DNA from: Rhodobacteraceae bacterium IMCC1909
GTDB lineage: Bacteria; Pseudomonadota; Alphaproteobacteria; Rhodobacterales; Rhodobacteraceae
Length of the DNA: 64,000 nt
Assembly: GCA_030704425.1 (NCBI GenBank)
Contig: JAPDHM010000002.1
Location: forward strand, 310,001 to 374,000
Direction: 5' to 3'
The number at the start of each line of letters is the position of its first letter. The stretch's first letter is position 1. Below, piece by piece: positions 35,578 through 44,760 of the stretch. The notes beneath the pieces are model-generated. The model was not told where the DNA came from. It was given only the letters and a program-made list of their open reading frames with translations, and ran no database searches. The translations under genes were made by a program, and so were the position numbers.

Positions 35578-36045
35578 TCAGCTTTCTTTCGCGGCGCTCT
35601 CAGAGCTCCATGCGGCCAGGGCAGCTTCATCTTGATCTTTGGCTGCCACCCAAGTGGCCGAATCTTTAGACAGTTCTTTTTTCCAAAACGGCGCGCGGGA
35701 TTTGAGATAGTCCATGAGATAATCGGCACCCGCAAAGGCATCTTTACGGTGAGCTGCGGCTGTGGCCACCATCATGATCGCCTCACCCGGCTGCAACCGC
35801 CCATAGCGATGGATGACCAAAGCTTTTTCCAATCCGAACTTCTCAACTGCTTGATCGGCAATTTTTTGGAGCGCAGCATAGGTCATGCCAGGGTAGTGTT
35901 CGATGAACATATGATCGAGACTGCCCGTGTCATCACGCACCAGGCCAGTGAAGCTGACCACCGCCCCGGACCGGGTTAACGTCGATTGAAACGCGGTCAC
36001 TTCCGCCGCAAAGTCAAACGCGGCCTCTTGCACCCGTGCCAACAT
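35578..36045 (-). CDS. moaE: Molybdopterin synthase catalytic subunit MoaE
   Basis: Large subunit of molybdopterin synthase, which converts cyclic pyranopterin monophosphate to molybdopterin using sulfur carried by MoaD. 155 residues with the family blocks FTGLVRDDTGSLDHMFIEHY (near 31-50), IHRYGRLQPGEAIMMVATAAAHR (split, near 80-102) and a lysine-rich PFWKKELSKDSATWV near the C-terminus, containing the catalytic lysine. It starts one base after the moaD stop. Confidence 0.94.
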   Translation of the reverse strand: MLARVQEAAFDFAAEVTAFQSTLTRSGAVVSFTGLVRDDTGSLDHMFIEHYPGMTYAALQKIADQAVEKFGLEKALVIHRYGRLQPGEAIMMVATAAAHRKDAFAGADYLMDYLKSRAPFWKKELSKDSATWVAAKDQDEAALAAWSSESAAKES

Positions 36046-36046
36046 C

Positions 36047-36298
36047 TCAACCTCCCGTCATTGGTGGAAAGAAAGCCACTTCGCGGCAATCAATAAGCGG
36101 GGTGTTAAAATCACAAAGCTCTTGATCCACCGCAACACAAATCGCAGATAAATCTGCAAAGGCCGCGGCATATCCGGCATCCCGTGCCACAAGCTCGGCG
36201 ATCAGATCGGCGACCGTTGCGGCAGAAGTCTCATAGGTCTCTTGGCTGTGGCCGACCCGTTCGCGCACCCAGGCAAAATAGAGAATATCCAATTTCAT
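36047..36298 (-). CDS. moaD: Molybdopterin synthase sulfur carrier subunit MoaD
   Basis: Ubiquitin-fold sulfur carrier, 83 residues from the ATG at 36296-36298 (MKLDILYFAWVRERVG). It ends in the required Gly-Gly (PPMTGG), which is thiocarboxylated to deliver sulfur to MoaE. Five bases follow the pgsA stop and one base precedes moaE, making pgsA-moaD-moaE an operon. Upstream in-frame codons to 36403 are inside pgsA and excluded. Confidence 0.94.
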   Translation of the reverse strand: MKLDILYFAWVRERVGHSQETYETSAATVADLIAELVARDAGYAAAFADLSAICVAVDQELCDFNTPLIDCREVAFFPPMTGG

Positions 36299-36303
36299 GA
36301 CGT

Positions 36304-36960
36304 TCAATCTCGCAAATGCGGCAGGGCTTTGCGGAAATAATCGGCTCCTGTGATGATCGTCAAAGCAGCCGCGATCCAAAGCAAGGCCAGACCGCTGTAC
36401 CAAGTGACATACATGCCATGGTAGATCAGCCGCAAATGCGACGGATCTTCGAGTGTGGCATCCAAAATTCCAGAGACAATCTCACCGTCCATGCCCGCTG
36501 TGCCCATCACCAGATAATGATCAAAAATTCCCACGGCAAAAAGCAAAGCAATCGCCAACATCTGCACGGTGGTCTTCCACTTGGCGAGTTTTGTGACCTT
36601 CAAGGTACCGGCCACATCGCCCAAAAACTCACGCAAACCAGACATAAAAACTTCGCGGAACACGATCAATGCGGCGGGCAGAAGAATCAAGGCATCCAAA
36701 CCGAAAACGCTGGCCAAAACCAATAGTGCGATCACAACCATCGCCTTATCGGCAATCGGATCCAACATGGCGCCTATCTTGCTTTCTTGTTTCCAAGCAC
36801 GCGCCAGGTAGCCATCAACCCAATCGGTCAGCGCCGCACCAACAAATAGCACCAGCGCGGCCCAATCGGCATAGGGACGCGTGAAATACAAAAACATCAC
36901 GGCCACCATAGGCGCAGCGACCAATCGGATCACAGTCAATATATTTGGCAAACTCCACAT
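36304..36960 (-). CDS. pgsA: CDP-diacylglycerol-glycerol-3-phosphate 3-phosphatidyltransferase
   Basis: Membrane enzyme making phosphatidylglycerol-phosphate, precursor of phosphatidylglycerol. 218 residues from the ATG at 36958-36960 (MWSLPNILTVIRLVAAP). The CDP-alcohol phosphotransferase signature is present as DWVDGYLARAWKQESKIGAMLDPIADK, split near residues 50-75: D-x2-D-G-x2-A-R-x8-G-x3-D-x3-D. Four or more hydrophobic segments. Follows uvrC on the same strand after 129 bases, with moaD and moaE downstream. The uvrC-pgsA-moaD-moaE order is typical of Rhodobacteraceae. Confidence 0.94.
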   Translation of the reverse strand: MWSLPNILTVIRLVAAPMVAVMFLYFTRPYADWAALVLFVGAALTDWVDGYLARAWKQESKIGAMLDPIADKAMVVIALLVLASVFGLDALILLPAALIVFREVFMSGLREFLGDVAGTLKVTKLAKWKTTVQMLAIALLFAVGIFDHYLVMGTAGMDGEIVSGILDATLEDPSHLRLIYHGMYVTWYSGLALLWIAAALTIITGADYFRKALPHLRD

Positions 36961-37089
36961 GCAGAGAAACTTAACCGGGTTCGAATCTGCGTGCCAGTGG
37001 TATCGAAGGGATTCTGCGCATTCCATCATAATTTTTTTGCACGCGCAAACCGTCCGAGGCATTGCGCTCGCGGAATTCGAAGCCTCAAC

Positions 37090-38946
37090 CTAAGGTTGGA
37101 AATGGTTAAAGATCTGCTCCGCCATCGCATCTGATACCCCATCAACAGCTTTGAGATCCACCAGATTGGCCCGCATGACAGCCTTAGCCGAGCCAAAATG
37201 CGCCAGCAGCGCTTTTTTACGTTTGGGACCTATGCCATCAATATCATCCAAGGGATTTTTCAAATTGGCTTTGGTGCGTTTGGCGCGGTGTGTGCCAATG
37301 GCAAAACGGTGTGCCTCATCGCGCAAACGCTGCACGAAATACAATACAGGATCATTATGCCGCAGCGCCATGACAGGTTTGCCGGTACGATAGAATTCTT
37401 CCTTGCCTGCATCGCGGTCAACGCCCTTGGCCACACCGATCATGGCGATATTTTCCACACCCCACTCCCGCATGATCTCGCGCACAGCGCTCACTTGTCC
37501 CGCCCCGCCGTCGATCAACAGCAAATCCGGCCAAGCCTCAGATTTGCGCTCGGGATCTTCTTTCAAAAGCCTTTTTAAGCGGCGGCCGAGAACTTCTTTC
37601 ATCATGCCAAAATCATCACCAGCCGTGAGGTCATCACCCTTGATGTTAAATTTTCGGTACTGTGACTTGAGCAGACCTTCCGCACCCGCCACAATCATCG
37701 CCCCAACCGCGTGGGCACCTTGGATGTGGCTGTTGTCATAGACCTCAATGCGGCGCGGCACCTCAGGCAGCTCAAATGCCTCTGCCAATCCTTGTAGCAA
37801 CTTCATCTGCGAGGCTTTCTCCGACATGCGCCGCGCCAAGCTCTCACGAGCGTTACGCTGCGCACCTGCCACCAGATCCAGTTTTTCCCCGCGCTGCGGC
37901 ACAGAAATCTGAACCCTTCGGCCCAGTTTTCCACTCAGCGCCTCGGCCATCAATTCAGGATCTTCAATCGCGTCGGACAGTAAGATCACACGCGGCGGCT
38001 CACGATCCGAATAAAATTGCCCCACAAAGGCCTGCATCACCTCAGTGATCGAGACATCCACCCCGACCCTTGGATAGTAATCGCGGTTGCCCCAGTTTTG
38101 ATTGCCCCGAATAAAAAAGACCTGAACGCAGGACTGCCCGCCCTCCATATGCACCGCAATCACATCCGCCTCTGGCACGCTCTGCGGATTGATCCCTTGC
38201 GCTGTTTGCACTTGGGTCATCGCTTTGATGCGGTCGCGCAGGGCGGCGGCCCGTTCAAATTCCATATTCTCAGAGGCGGTCTGCATCTCTTGGGCAAGCT
38301 CTGCCTGAATATGCGTGGATTTTCCGCCTAAAAATCGCTCCGCATCTCTGACCAAAACCGCATAGTCCTCTGCGGTGACATAACCAACGCAGGGCGCACA
38401 GCAACGCTTGATTTGATATTGCAAACAGGGCCGCGTGCGTGTGTCAAACTGGCTGTCAGAACAATCGCGCAATAAAAAGAAACGCTGCAGTTGATTCAGC
38501 GTCCGGTTGACCGCACCCGCACTGGCGAAAGGACCGTAATATGTGCCTTTCTCCGTTTTCACCCCGCGATGTTTTTTGATTTGTGGAAACCCATGTTCCC
38601 GGCTGACCAAAATATTTGGAAAAGATTTATCATCTCGCAAAAGCACATTATATTTTGGCTTAAGCTGTTTGATCAAATTTTGTTCCAACAAGAGCGCTTC
38701 GGTTTCGGTCTTGGTGGTCAAGAACATCATACTGGTGGTTTCGCTGATCATGCGGCTGATGCGGGCCGAATGTCCCTGCGGTCTGGCATAACTCGACACG
38801 CGATTTTTCAGACTTTTAGCCTTGCCAACATAAAGCACACGGCTCTCTCGATCAAGCATGCGATAGACGCCCGGCGAGCCATCTAGGCGGGTCAAATAAT
38901 CAGCAATCAGATCGTGGCCCGTCAAAGGCGGTGTATCATCTGTCAT
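37090..38946 (-). CDS. uvrC: UvrABC system protein C, excinuclease subunit
   Basis: Makes the two incisions of nucleotide-excision repair. 618 residues from the ATG at 38944-38946 ([18 protein letters not shown]), the usual length. The order is the GIY-YIG domain ([20 protein letters not shown]), cysteine-containing [19 protein letters not shown], the UVR domain, the C-terminal RNase-H-like domain ([19 protein letters not shown]), and the final helix-hairpin-helix pair ([19 protein letters not shown]). An open frame continues 61 codons upstream to 39129, but its composition is not uvrC-like. No typical alphaproteobacterial LexA box was seen nearby. Confidence 0.95.
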   Translation of the reverse strand: MTDDTPPLTGHDLIADYLTRLDGSPGVYRMLDRESRVLYVGKAKSLKNRVSSYARPQGHSARISRMISETTSMMFLTTKTETEALLLEQNLIKQLKPKYNVLLRDDKSFPNILVSREHGFPQIKKHRGVKTEKGTYYGPFASAGAVNRTLNQLQRFFLLRDCSDSQFDTRTRPCLQYQIKRCCAPCVGYVTAEDYAVLVRDAERFLGGKSTHIQAELAQEMQTASENMEFERAAALRDRIKAMTQVQTAQGINPQSVPEADVIAVHMEGGQSCVQVFFIRGNQNWGNRDYYPRVGVDVSITEVMQAFVGQFYSDREPPRVILLSDAIEDPELMAEALSGKLGRRVQISVPQRGEKLDLVAGAQRNARESLARRMSEKASQMKLLQGLAEAFELPEVPRRIEVYDNSHIQGAHAVGAMIVAGAEGLLKSQYRKFNIKGDDLTAGDDFGMMKEVLGRRLKRLLKEDPERKSEAWPDLLLIDGGAGQVSAVREIMREWGVENIAMIGVAKGVDRDAGKEEFYRTGKPVMALRHNDPVLYFVQRLRDEAHRFAIGTHRAKRTKANLKNPLDDIDGIGPKRKKALLAHFGSAKAVMRANLVDLKAVDGVSDAMAEQIFNHFQP

Positions 38947-39239
38947 TACGGCTTTAGCTCTATGCGATTCGCGAAGCGGCTGCATCGAAATAACGCTGGC
39001 TGCAAGAAATAACCCATCCACATTTTCTGTGGATAAGTCTGAGGGTAAATTAGAAATCTGCATATGAAACCCATGTTTCGAAGGTGAAACCCAAAACTGC
39101 ACAATTTCCATGCACATAAATAACGGCATGTAATTAAATGAAAAAATTTTGTGTATTCAGCAAGTTTTTGTAATTATTTACTTTTTCTAAATTCCGGCCA
39201 TCAAATGGATCAAAAGTGCACAACTTTACTCATAATTTC
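38947..39239. other. AT-rich 293-base region upstream of uvrC
   Basis: Unusually AT-rich for the window. It holds a perfect DnaA-box sequence on the minus strand (39028-39036, inside an ATCCACA-TTTTC-TGTGGAT inverted repeat) and GAAAC-CCAT-GTTTC (39066-39079) with a third GAAAC at 39086-39090. These may be the uvrC regulatory region. No small gene or RNA is convincing here. Confidence 0.5.
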
Positions 39240-40016
39240 TCAATCAAGGCCCAAAACATCCGGCGTTTTCCAAGCCAAATGCTGCCCACCATCTACGCAA
39301 AGCAACTGTCCAGAAACCGCCGGCGCGTTCAAAAAATACCCCAAAGCGGCGGTAATATCACTGGGATTCGAGCCACGCCCTAAAACCGTGGCCGCACGTT
39401 GCCGTGTAAAGTGTTGATCCGATTGCCGCACCCCTTTCACCGTGGGGCCAGGTCCAATTGCATTCACACGCACATGCGGCGCTAGCCCTCTTGCCGCAGT
39501 TTGGGTTAAGGCCCAAAGACCCATTTTTGCCACCGTATAGCTGGCAAAATCCGGCGTCAGTTTGCGCACTCTTTGATCGAGCATATTGATCACCAACCCC
39601 GAGGCGATCGGCTCACCGGCCGCATCCTCCTTCGCCTGCGGCACTTGCTTGGCAAATTCCTGCGTCAGCACAAAGGGCGCGCGCAGATTGCTTTCAATAT
39701 GCCGGTCCCAACTGGACCGGGTCGCGGTCTCAAGCGTGTCATGCTCAAAAATCGAAGCATTATTGACCAAGACAGTCAGCGGACCGCCAAGCGCCTCCGC
39801 CGCGCGCGCAACCAAGGGCTGTGAGCCGGCATCGCTCAATAAATCTGCCTGTAGTGCAACAGACTTACGTCCCAATGCTGTGATCTGCGCACAGATCTGC
39901 AAGGCCGCCGCGTCAGATTGCGCGTAATGGACAGCCACGTCATAGCCTTGCTCCGCCAGATACAAGGCCATTTCGCGGCCCAACCGTATGGCCCCACCAG
40001 TTACCAATGCACGCAT
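39240..40016 (-). CDS. Short-chain dehydrogenase, pteridine-reductase (FolM/PTR1)-like
   Basis: 258 residues from the ATG at 40014-40016, which has GAGGAGGGA upstream. Cofactor motif TGGAIRLGREMA near residue 6, NNASIFEHDTLE near 110, the catalytic YTVAKMG, and VNAIGPGPTVKG. The T-G-x-A-x-R-x-G start and N-N-A-S-x-F are the pattern of pteridine/dihydromonapterin reductases (PTR1, FolM), so a role in reducing pterins is inferred rather than shown. It is the last gene of the six-gene minus-strand run, 11 bases after the antiporter. Confidence 0.75.
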   Translation of the reverse strand: MRALVTGGAIRLGREMALYLAEQGYDVAVHYAQSDAAALQICAQITALGRKSVALQADLLSDAGSQPLVARAAEALGGPLTVLVNNASIFEHDTLETATRSSWDRHIESNLRAPFVLTQEFAKQVPQAKEDAAGEPIASGLVINMLDQRVRKLTPDFASYTVAKMGLWALTQTAARGLAPHVRVNAIGPGPTVKGVRQSDQHFTRQRAATVLGRGSNPSDITAALGYFLNAPAVSGQLLCVDGGQHLAWKTPDVLGLD

Positions 40017-40027
40017 GTGATCCCTCC

Positions 40028-40987
40028 TCAGCGCAGTACCACAAAGAGATATGCCATATACAGCAGCGTCAAGCCCGCGCCCCACATCCGCGTGAAATTT
40101 ATCTTGAAAAACACCATGGGGAACAACAGAAGTGACGCGGCAAGCATGATCCAAAGGTCAAACCGTAGGAAGGCCGCATCGACCGGGATAGGCGCAACGA
40201 AAGCTGCAATCCCGATGATTGCCAGCAAATTAAACATATTTGACCCGATGACATTTCCCAAAGCCACATCACCTTGCCGTCGAAACGCCGCAATCGTGGT
40301 CGTGGCTAGTTCAGGCAAAGAGGTTCCAACGGCAATCAACGTCAAACCAATGGCGGTCTCTGGCACACCGTAATCTTTGGCGATAAGTTCTGCATTGACC
40401 ACCAAAACCCGCGCACCAATGGGAAGCCCCACAACGCCAAACATCAAATACAGCGCAATTTTCCATCCCGGCATTGTGGGATCCACGCCCTCGAGCCCGT
40501 CCTCCTCAACGGCCACAAGCGCTACGGTTTTCGCCGCCTGTCTGTCTCGCTGTGCGCTGCGTCCCTGGTCCCATAAAATGCCCAGCAAAACCGCCAATAA
40601 AATGCCGCCATGCCACCATGTAAACGGCCCAAAGAAGGCCAGCCCGATGAATAAAACCGAAGCCAGGATCATCAGAAAAAATGATTTCTTCGGGAAAAAA
40701 TTGGCTGTATGCAGCCCGGCAATCAGAGCCGGCAGGCCCAAAACCAGCAAGATATTTGCGGTATTTGAGCCGATCACATTGCCCATCGCCAAGCCCGATG
40801 CGCCATCGGCCATAGCAGACAAAACAATCAAGAGCTCAGGCGCTGAAGTCCCAAACGCCACCACGGTCAAACTCACCAGCAGTGTAGAGATCCCAAGACG
40901 CAGCGCCAAATTGACAGCACCGCGCACCAAAAAATCTCCAGCCAACAAGAGGGTGACCAGACCCAAAGCCACAAAAATCCAAGCCAA
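40028..40987 (-). CDS. Calcium/sodium antiporter, CaCA family
   Basis: Inner-membrane cation exchanger of 319 residues with two inverted halves. Each half carries an alpha-repeat: FGTSAPELLIVLSAMADGAS with GNVIGSNTANILLVLG, and VGTSLPELATTTIAAFRRQG with GNVIGSNMFNLLAIIG. These are the acidic ion-binding repeats of the YrbG/NCX superfamily. The start is TTG at 40985-40987, with AAGGA six bases upstream and no nearby ATG. Ion specificity is not determined. It follows the 58-residue zinc-ribbon gene by three bases. Confidence 0.9.
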   Translation of the reverse strand: MAWIFVALGLVTLLLAGDFLVRGAVNLALRLGISTLLVSLTVVAFGTSAPELLIVLSAMADGASGLAMGNVIGSNTANILLVLGLPALIAGLHTANFFPKKSFFLMILASVLFIGLAFFGPFTWWHGGILLAVLLGILWDQGRSAQRDRQAAKTVALVAVEEDGLEGVDPTMPGWKIALYLMFGVVGLPIGARVLVVNAELIAKDYGVPETAIGLTLIAVGTSLPELATTTIAAFRRQGDVALGNVIGSNMFNLLAIIGIAAFVAPIPVDAAFLRFDLWIMLAASLLLFPMVFFKINFTRMWGAGLTLLYMAYLFVVLR

Positions 40988-40990
40988 TTT

Positions 40991-41167
40991 CTATCCTTTG
41001 CGATGACCAATATGGCCACAGGAACAGGGGCCTTTTCCAATAGTATAACGCCCGCATTTGCCGCATTTTGCGTTCTTCAATCGCGTTTGTCCGGGAAAAC
41101 GCAAGCGCCCAAACATCGCCAAAATGGCAATGGCGATCAAAAAGAAGGTGACAGCTTTAACCAGCAT
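40991..41167 (-). CDS. 58-residue membrane-anchored zinc-ribbon peptide
   Basis: Begins MLVKAVTFFLIAIAILAMFG as a single membrane helix, then a basic segment (RLRFPGQTRLKN) and a cysteine-rich tail: AKCGKCGRYTIGKGPCSCGH. The C-x2-C and C-x-C pairs, 9 residues apart, are a probable zinc-binding ribbon. AGGGA lies directly before the ATG at 41165-41167. Start and stop are only three bases from the S49 peptidase stop and the antiporter start, strong evidence of a translated member of the operon. No characterised family recognised; it is shorter than the usual gene-calling limit. Confidence 0.8.
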   Translation of the reverse strand: MLVKAVTFFLIAIAILAMFGRLRFPGQTRLKNAKCGKCGRYTIGKGPCSCGHIGHRKG

Positions 41168-41170
41168 TCC

Positions 41171-41956
41171 CTACATCCCAAAACGGGCAAAGGCGGCGCG
41201 TTCCTCAATACTATGGGAGACATCGCTCATAAGGGACATGCCAAATCGGGACAGCAGAGGTTTCTTTTGACCCAAAACCCGAAAGCGGGTTTTTTCGCCA
41301 AATTTTTCCTTCATCGTCGGCACCAGGTGACCAATGGCATCGGCAAGACCATCATCAATTGCCTTTTGTCCGATCCATATCTCACCGGTAAACAAATCAC
41401 GCTCGGCCAGTTTTGCGCCGCGCCGGTCAATAATATGATCTTTGAAGGTCTGATGGACCCCATCAAGTATGGATTTCAACCGGGTCACATCCGCTTTTTT
41501 CTGCGGCTGGAAGGGATCAAGCATGGATTTCGAACTGCCCGCCGTATGGACACGGCGTTCAATCCCATGTCTTTCGATAAATTGGTTCAAGCCAAATCCG
41601 GACGAAATCACGCCGATGGACCCAACCACGGAAGAGGCATCGATATAAATTTCATCGGCACTGGCCGCCAGCCAATAGCCACCAGAGGCGGCTACATCTT
41701 CCACAAAAGCATAGACTGGCGTTTTAAACTCTTGGGCCAATCGCCGGATGCGCGCGCCTATCAACGACGATTGCACCGGGCTGCCGCCTGGTGAATTGAT
41801 CGACAAAGCCACTGCGGCAGGTTTCTTTGCAAAAGCTTTTTGCAACACAGGGGCCAGACCGGCATCATTAAGACCGCGGCCCGTGGAGATCATACCGTTC
41901 AAACGCACAACACAGACAGTATTGACGGCACGGCGAAAGGGATTTTTCAGTTTCAT
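41171..41956 (-). CDS. S49-family serine peptidase (SppA/SohB-like)
   Basis: 261 residues from the ATG at 41954-41956 (MKLKNPFRRAVNTVCVVRLN). Core blocks: ALSINSPGGSPVQSSLIG, AFVEDVAASGGYWLAASADE with the catalytic serine in ASGGYW, and SSVVGSIGVISSGFGLNQF. Usually membrane-associated and acting on signal peptides or membrane proteins. Single-domain size matches short bacterial forms. No clear N-terminal membrane helix is seen. In-frame codons to 42061 run into the ABC-2 permease gene and are not used. The downstream zinc-ribbon gene begins three bases after its stop. Confidence 0.85.
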   Translation of the reverse strand: MKLKNPFRRAVNTVCVVRLNGMISTGRGLNDAGLAPVLQKAFAKKPAAVALSINSPGGSPVQSSLIGARIRRLAQEFKTPVYAFVEDVAASGGYWLAASADEIYIDASSVVGSIGVISSGFGLNQFIERHGIERRVHTAGSSKSMLDPFQPQKKADVTRLKSILDGVHQTFKDHIIDRRGAKLAERDLFTGEIWIGQKAIDDGLADAIGHLVPTMKEKFGEKTRFRVLGQKKPLLSRFGMSLMSDVSHSIEERAAFARFGM

Positions 41957-42006
41957 ACATGCCAGATAAGACACCTCTCGCCCTGGAACAAGGCAAGCGA
42001 CAAAAT

Positions 42007-42768
42007 TTAGCTGCGAATGCGCCATCCAGTTTTGAAAATCCACCAAATGAAGCCCATACAAGCGAGCGTAAACAGGCCAATTGCCCCAAGACTGATGCCA
42101 ATCGCAACATCCGCTGTTCCAAAGAACGCCCAGCGAAACCCAGATATGAGATAGACGACCGGGTTAAACAGGGTGACGGTTTGCCAAAATTCTGGAAGCA
42201 TCGAGATCGCGTAAAAGGATCCGCCCAAAAATACCAAAGGTGTCACCACCAGCATTGGCACGAGATTGAGCTGCTCAAAGTTCCCCGCCCAAATTCCGAT
42301 GATAAAACCCAAGAGCGAGAACGACAGGCAGGTTAGGAGCAAAAAGCTCATCATCGCGATGGGATGTTGGATATCCAAATCGACAAAAAGATAAGCTGTT
42401 CCAAGAATGACCAACCCGATAAATAGGCTCTTTGTCGCCGCGGCCCCCACATAACCGATTACAATCTCTAGGAAATTCACCGGCGCTGACAGCAGTTCAT
42501 AAATCGTCCCGATAAATTTTGGGAAATAAATTCCGAAACTGGCATTGGAAATTGATTGTGTCATGACCGAGAGCATGATCAGGCCCGGCACAATAAACGC
42601 GCCGTAGTCCACCCCATCCACCGCCTCCATTCGGCTGCCAATGGCGGTACCGAAGACGACGAAATAGAGGCTGGTCGACAGCACGGGAGATATGAAGGAT
42701 TGCTTAAGCGTGCGAAAAAAACGCGCCATTTCAAATGTGTAGATCGCCGCGATTGCTTGAAAATTCAT
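42007..42768 (-). CDS. ABC-2 type exporter permease
   Basis: 253 residues with six hydrophobic segments, e.g. [36 protein letters not shown] (split) and [20 protein letters not shown]. The G-x-F-Y-x4-L-P loop before the last helix ([20 protein letters not shown]) is typical of ABC-2 polysaccharide/drug exporter permeases. Cotranscribed with the ATPase (four-base overlap). Substrate unknown. Confidence 0.9.
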   Translation of the reverse strand: MNFQAIAAIYTFEMARFFRTLKQSFISPVLSTSLYFVVFGTAIGSRMEAVDGVDYGAFIVPGLIMLSVMTQSISNASFGIYFPKFIGTIYELLSAPVNFLEIVIGYVGAAATKSLFIGLVILGTAYLFVDLDIQHPIAMMSFLLLTCLSFSLLGFIIGIWAGNFEQLNLVPMLVVTPLVFLGGSFYAISMLPEFWQTVTLFNPVVYLISGFRWAFFGTADVAIGISLGAIGLFTLACMGFIWWIFKTGWRIRS

Positions 42769-43694
42769 GCCCCATCCTCCTGAACCAAATCGACGAAAAT
42801 ATCTTCCAGGCTCGATTGCTGGGTTTGCACATCTCGCATTTGCAGACCGGCGGCCTGCAAATCATTGAGCAAGCCGGTAATGCCAGTGCGCTCAGCGTTG
42901 ACATCGTAGGTATAGGTGAGGCCACCGCCATCGGGCGCCAGCTCCAGCCCATAGGGGGCCAGCTTGGTCGGGATCTCCTGCACAGGCTCCAGAAGTTCAA
43001 TGCGAATTTGTTTTTTGCCCATACGCGCCATCAATGCGGCTTTGTCTTCGACCAAAAGAATTTCCCCGCCGTTGATGACTGCAATACGGTCAGCAATCGC
43101 CTCTGCCTCTTCGATGTAATGGGTAGTCAAAATGATGGTGACGCCCTGTCCTTTGAGCTTGGCCACCGTGTTCCACATATCTTTGCGCAACTCCACATCC
43201 ACGCCCGCTGTTGGCTCATCCAAGAATAAAACCTTTGGCTCATGGGCCAAGGCTTTTGCGATAAGGACCCGGCGCTTCATCCCGCCAGACAGCGCCATAA
43301 CTTTCGAGTCTTTCTTGTCGAACAAAGAAAGAGTTTTGAGAATTTCATCAAGATAGGCTTCATTTTTCGCCTTGCCAAACAAACCTCTCGAAAAGCGGAC
43401 CGAGTTGATCACCGTCTCAAACGGCTCAAGTGCGATTTCCTGCGGCACCAAGCCAATCATCGCGCGCACCTTGCGGTAGTCGCGGGCAATATCCATTCCA
43501 GCGACCGTGATTGCGCCCGATGTCAGGCTAGAAATGCCGCAAATCGTGGAAATTAGGGTCGTCTTTCCTGCACCATTCGGTCCCAATAATGCAATGATTT
43601 CTCCCTCCTGAATATCCAGGCTCGCACCCTTCAAGGCTTCAAACCCACCATCATAAGTTTTGCGAACATTTTGAACGGAGAGGATGACAGACAT
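42765..43694 (-). CDS. ABC-2 type exporter ATP-binding protein
   Basis: 309 residues: Walker [12 protein letters not shown] near 38-48, signature [15 protein letters not shown] near 136, Walker [13 protein letters not shown], and the H-loop [11 protein letters not shown]. The C-terminal 90 residues form the extra domain common to drug- or lipid-export ATPases of the CcmA type. It heads the run of six minus-strand genes that includes the permease, the S49 peptidase, the zinc-ribbon peptide, the antiporter and the SDR. Confidence 0.92.
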   Translation of the reverse strand: MSVILSVQNVRKTYDGGFEALKGASLDIQEGEIIALLGPNGAGKTTLISTICGISSLTSGAITVAGMDIARDYRKVRAMIGLVPQEIALEPFETVINSVRFSRGLFGKAKNEAYLDEILKTLSLFDKKDSKVMALSGGMKRRVLIAKALAHEPKVLFLDEPTAGVDVELRKDMWNTVAKLKGQGVTIILTTHYIEEAEAIADRIAVINGGEILLVEDKAALMARMGKKQIRIELLEPVQEIPTKLAPYGLELAPDGGGLTYTYDVNAERTGITGLLNDLQAAGLQMRDVQTQQSSLEDIFVDLVQEDGA

Positions 43695-43794
43695 ATTTGA
43701 TCCCTTATCACTTCGGCAGGTCTACACCCCATTTACCCAATGGCACTGAATGACAACCCCTCACCGTGCCCCGCAGGCTGTCGGTTTCTTTGTT

Positions 43795-44760
43795 TTAACG
43801 GCTGCGACTGCGCGGATCCAGTGCATCCCTGAGACCATCGCCGAGATAGTTCACACTCAGAACCGTCAACGAAATCAAAGTCCCCGGCCAGATAACGCGC
43901 TCTGGATAGAGAGTCATCCGATCTACCGCGTCATTGAGCAATTTACCCCAGGTCGGGAAATCTGGAGGGAAACCAAACCCCAGAAACGACAGGGCACTCT
44001 CAGTAATGATGGCCGTGGCGATTCCTAAAGTGGCTGACACTAAAATCGGTGACATGACATTGGGCAGGATATGATTCAAAATCAGATTGCGTGGCGTGGT
44101 GCCAATCGACCGGGCCGCAAGAATAAACTCCCGCTCTTTGAGCGCCAAAACATCCCCTCGCACAATGCGCGCCGTTTGCATCCAACTGGTCAACCCGATC
44201 AGCCCCACGATGAGTAAAAACGTGCCCATCTCAGGCCCAAGCGACAAGGCCAAGCTCTCGCGAAACAACACAGAGGCCACCAAGATCAAAGGCAAAATCG
44301 GCAGGGCCAAAAACAGATCTGTCAGGCGCATCAGCGGCCCGTCACAGAGCCGGAAAAAACCTGCGATCAGCCCGACAAAGGTGCCCAGAACAATGGATAG
44401 GATCATCGCGGTCAAACCAACCGAGATGGACACCCGCCCCCCGGACAGAAACCGCGCCAAATTATCCCGACCCAAATTATCTGTGCCCAGCACATAGTAC
44501 CAATTCACCTTCGCGCTCGGATCCCAAAGCGCGACATAGATCGGCCGCGTATCCCGTAGGGTGATAAAATCCCGTCCAGATGGCAGGTATTGGTCGTCAT
44601 GTGGATAGGCGAAAGGCCCCAGAAAAACACCCAAAATGATGAACCCGAAGACCACAGCCCCGGCCATCGCACCTTTGTGAGCGCGAAACTGCCGCCAAAC
44701 CTCCATCCAACGATTGGAAGGTGGGCGGTCGATATCGAGGGGATCTGATAGCTCAGTCAT
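43795..44760 (-). CDS. Peptide ABC transporter permease (DppC/OppC type)
   Basis: 321 residues; the N-terminal helix (GAMAGAVVFGFIILGVFLG) is followed by the permease domain with five further helices and the coupling-loop EAA motif (ARSIGTTPRNLILNHILPNV, near residue 222). DppC/OppC permeases import di- or oligopeptides. Overlaps the DppB-like gene by eight bases. Works with the DppB-like partner, the binding protein at 46-47.5 kb and the two-domain ATPase at 47.8-49.6 kb on the other strand. Confidence 0.9.
   Translation of the reverse strand: MTELSDPLDIDRPPSNRWMEVWRQFRAHKGAMAGAVVFGFIILGVFLGPFAYPHDDQYLPSGRDFITLRDTRPIYVALWDPSAKVNWYYVLGTDNLGRDNLARFLSGGRVSISVGLTAMILSIVLGTFVGLIAGFFRLCDGPLMRLTDLFLALPILPLILVASVLFRESLALSLGPEMGTFLLIVGLIGLTSWMQTARIVRGDVLALKEREFILAARSIGTTPRNLILNHILPNVMSPILVSATLGIATAIITESALSFLGFGFPPDFPTWGKLLNDAVDRMTLYPERVIWPGTLISLTVLSVNYLGDGLRDALDPRSRSR

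Noticed and set aside
39028-39036. Perfect DnaA box as evidence for the chromosome origin
   Set aside because: Only one perfect box with one partial copy; no dnaA, gidA, parA/parB or long AT-rich repeat cluster is here, so the origin is elsewhere.
37090-39129. Longer uvrC start at 39129
   Set aside because: The additional 61 codons have unusual composition, contain the AT-rich region and are unlike other UvrC N-termini; the start at 38946 fits the family.
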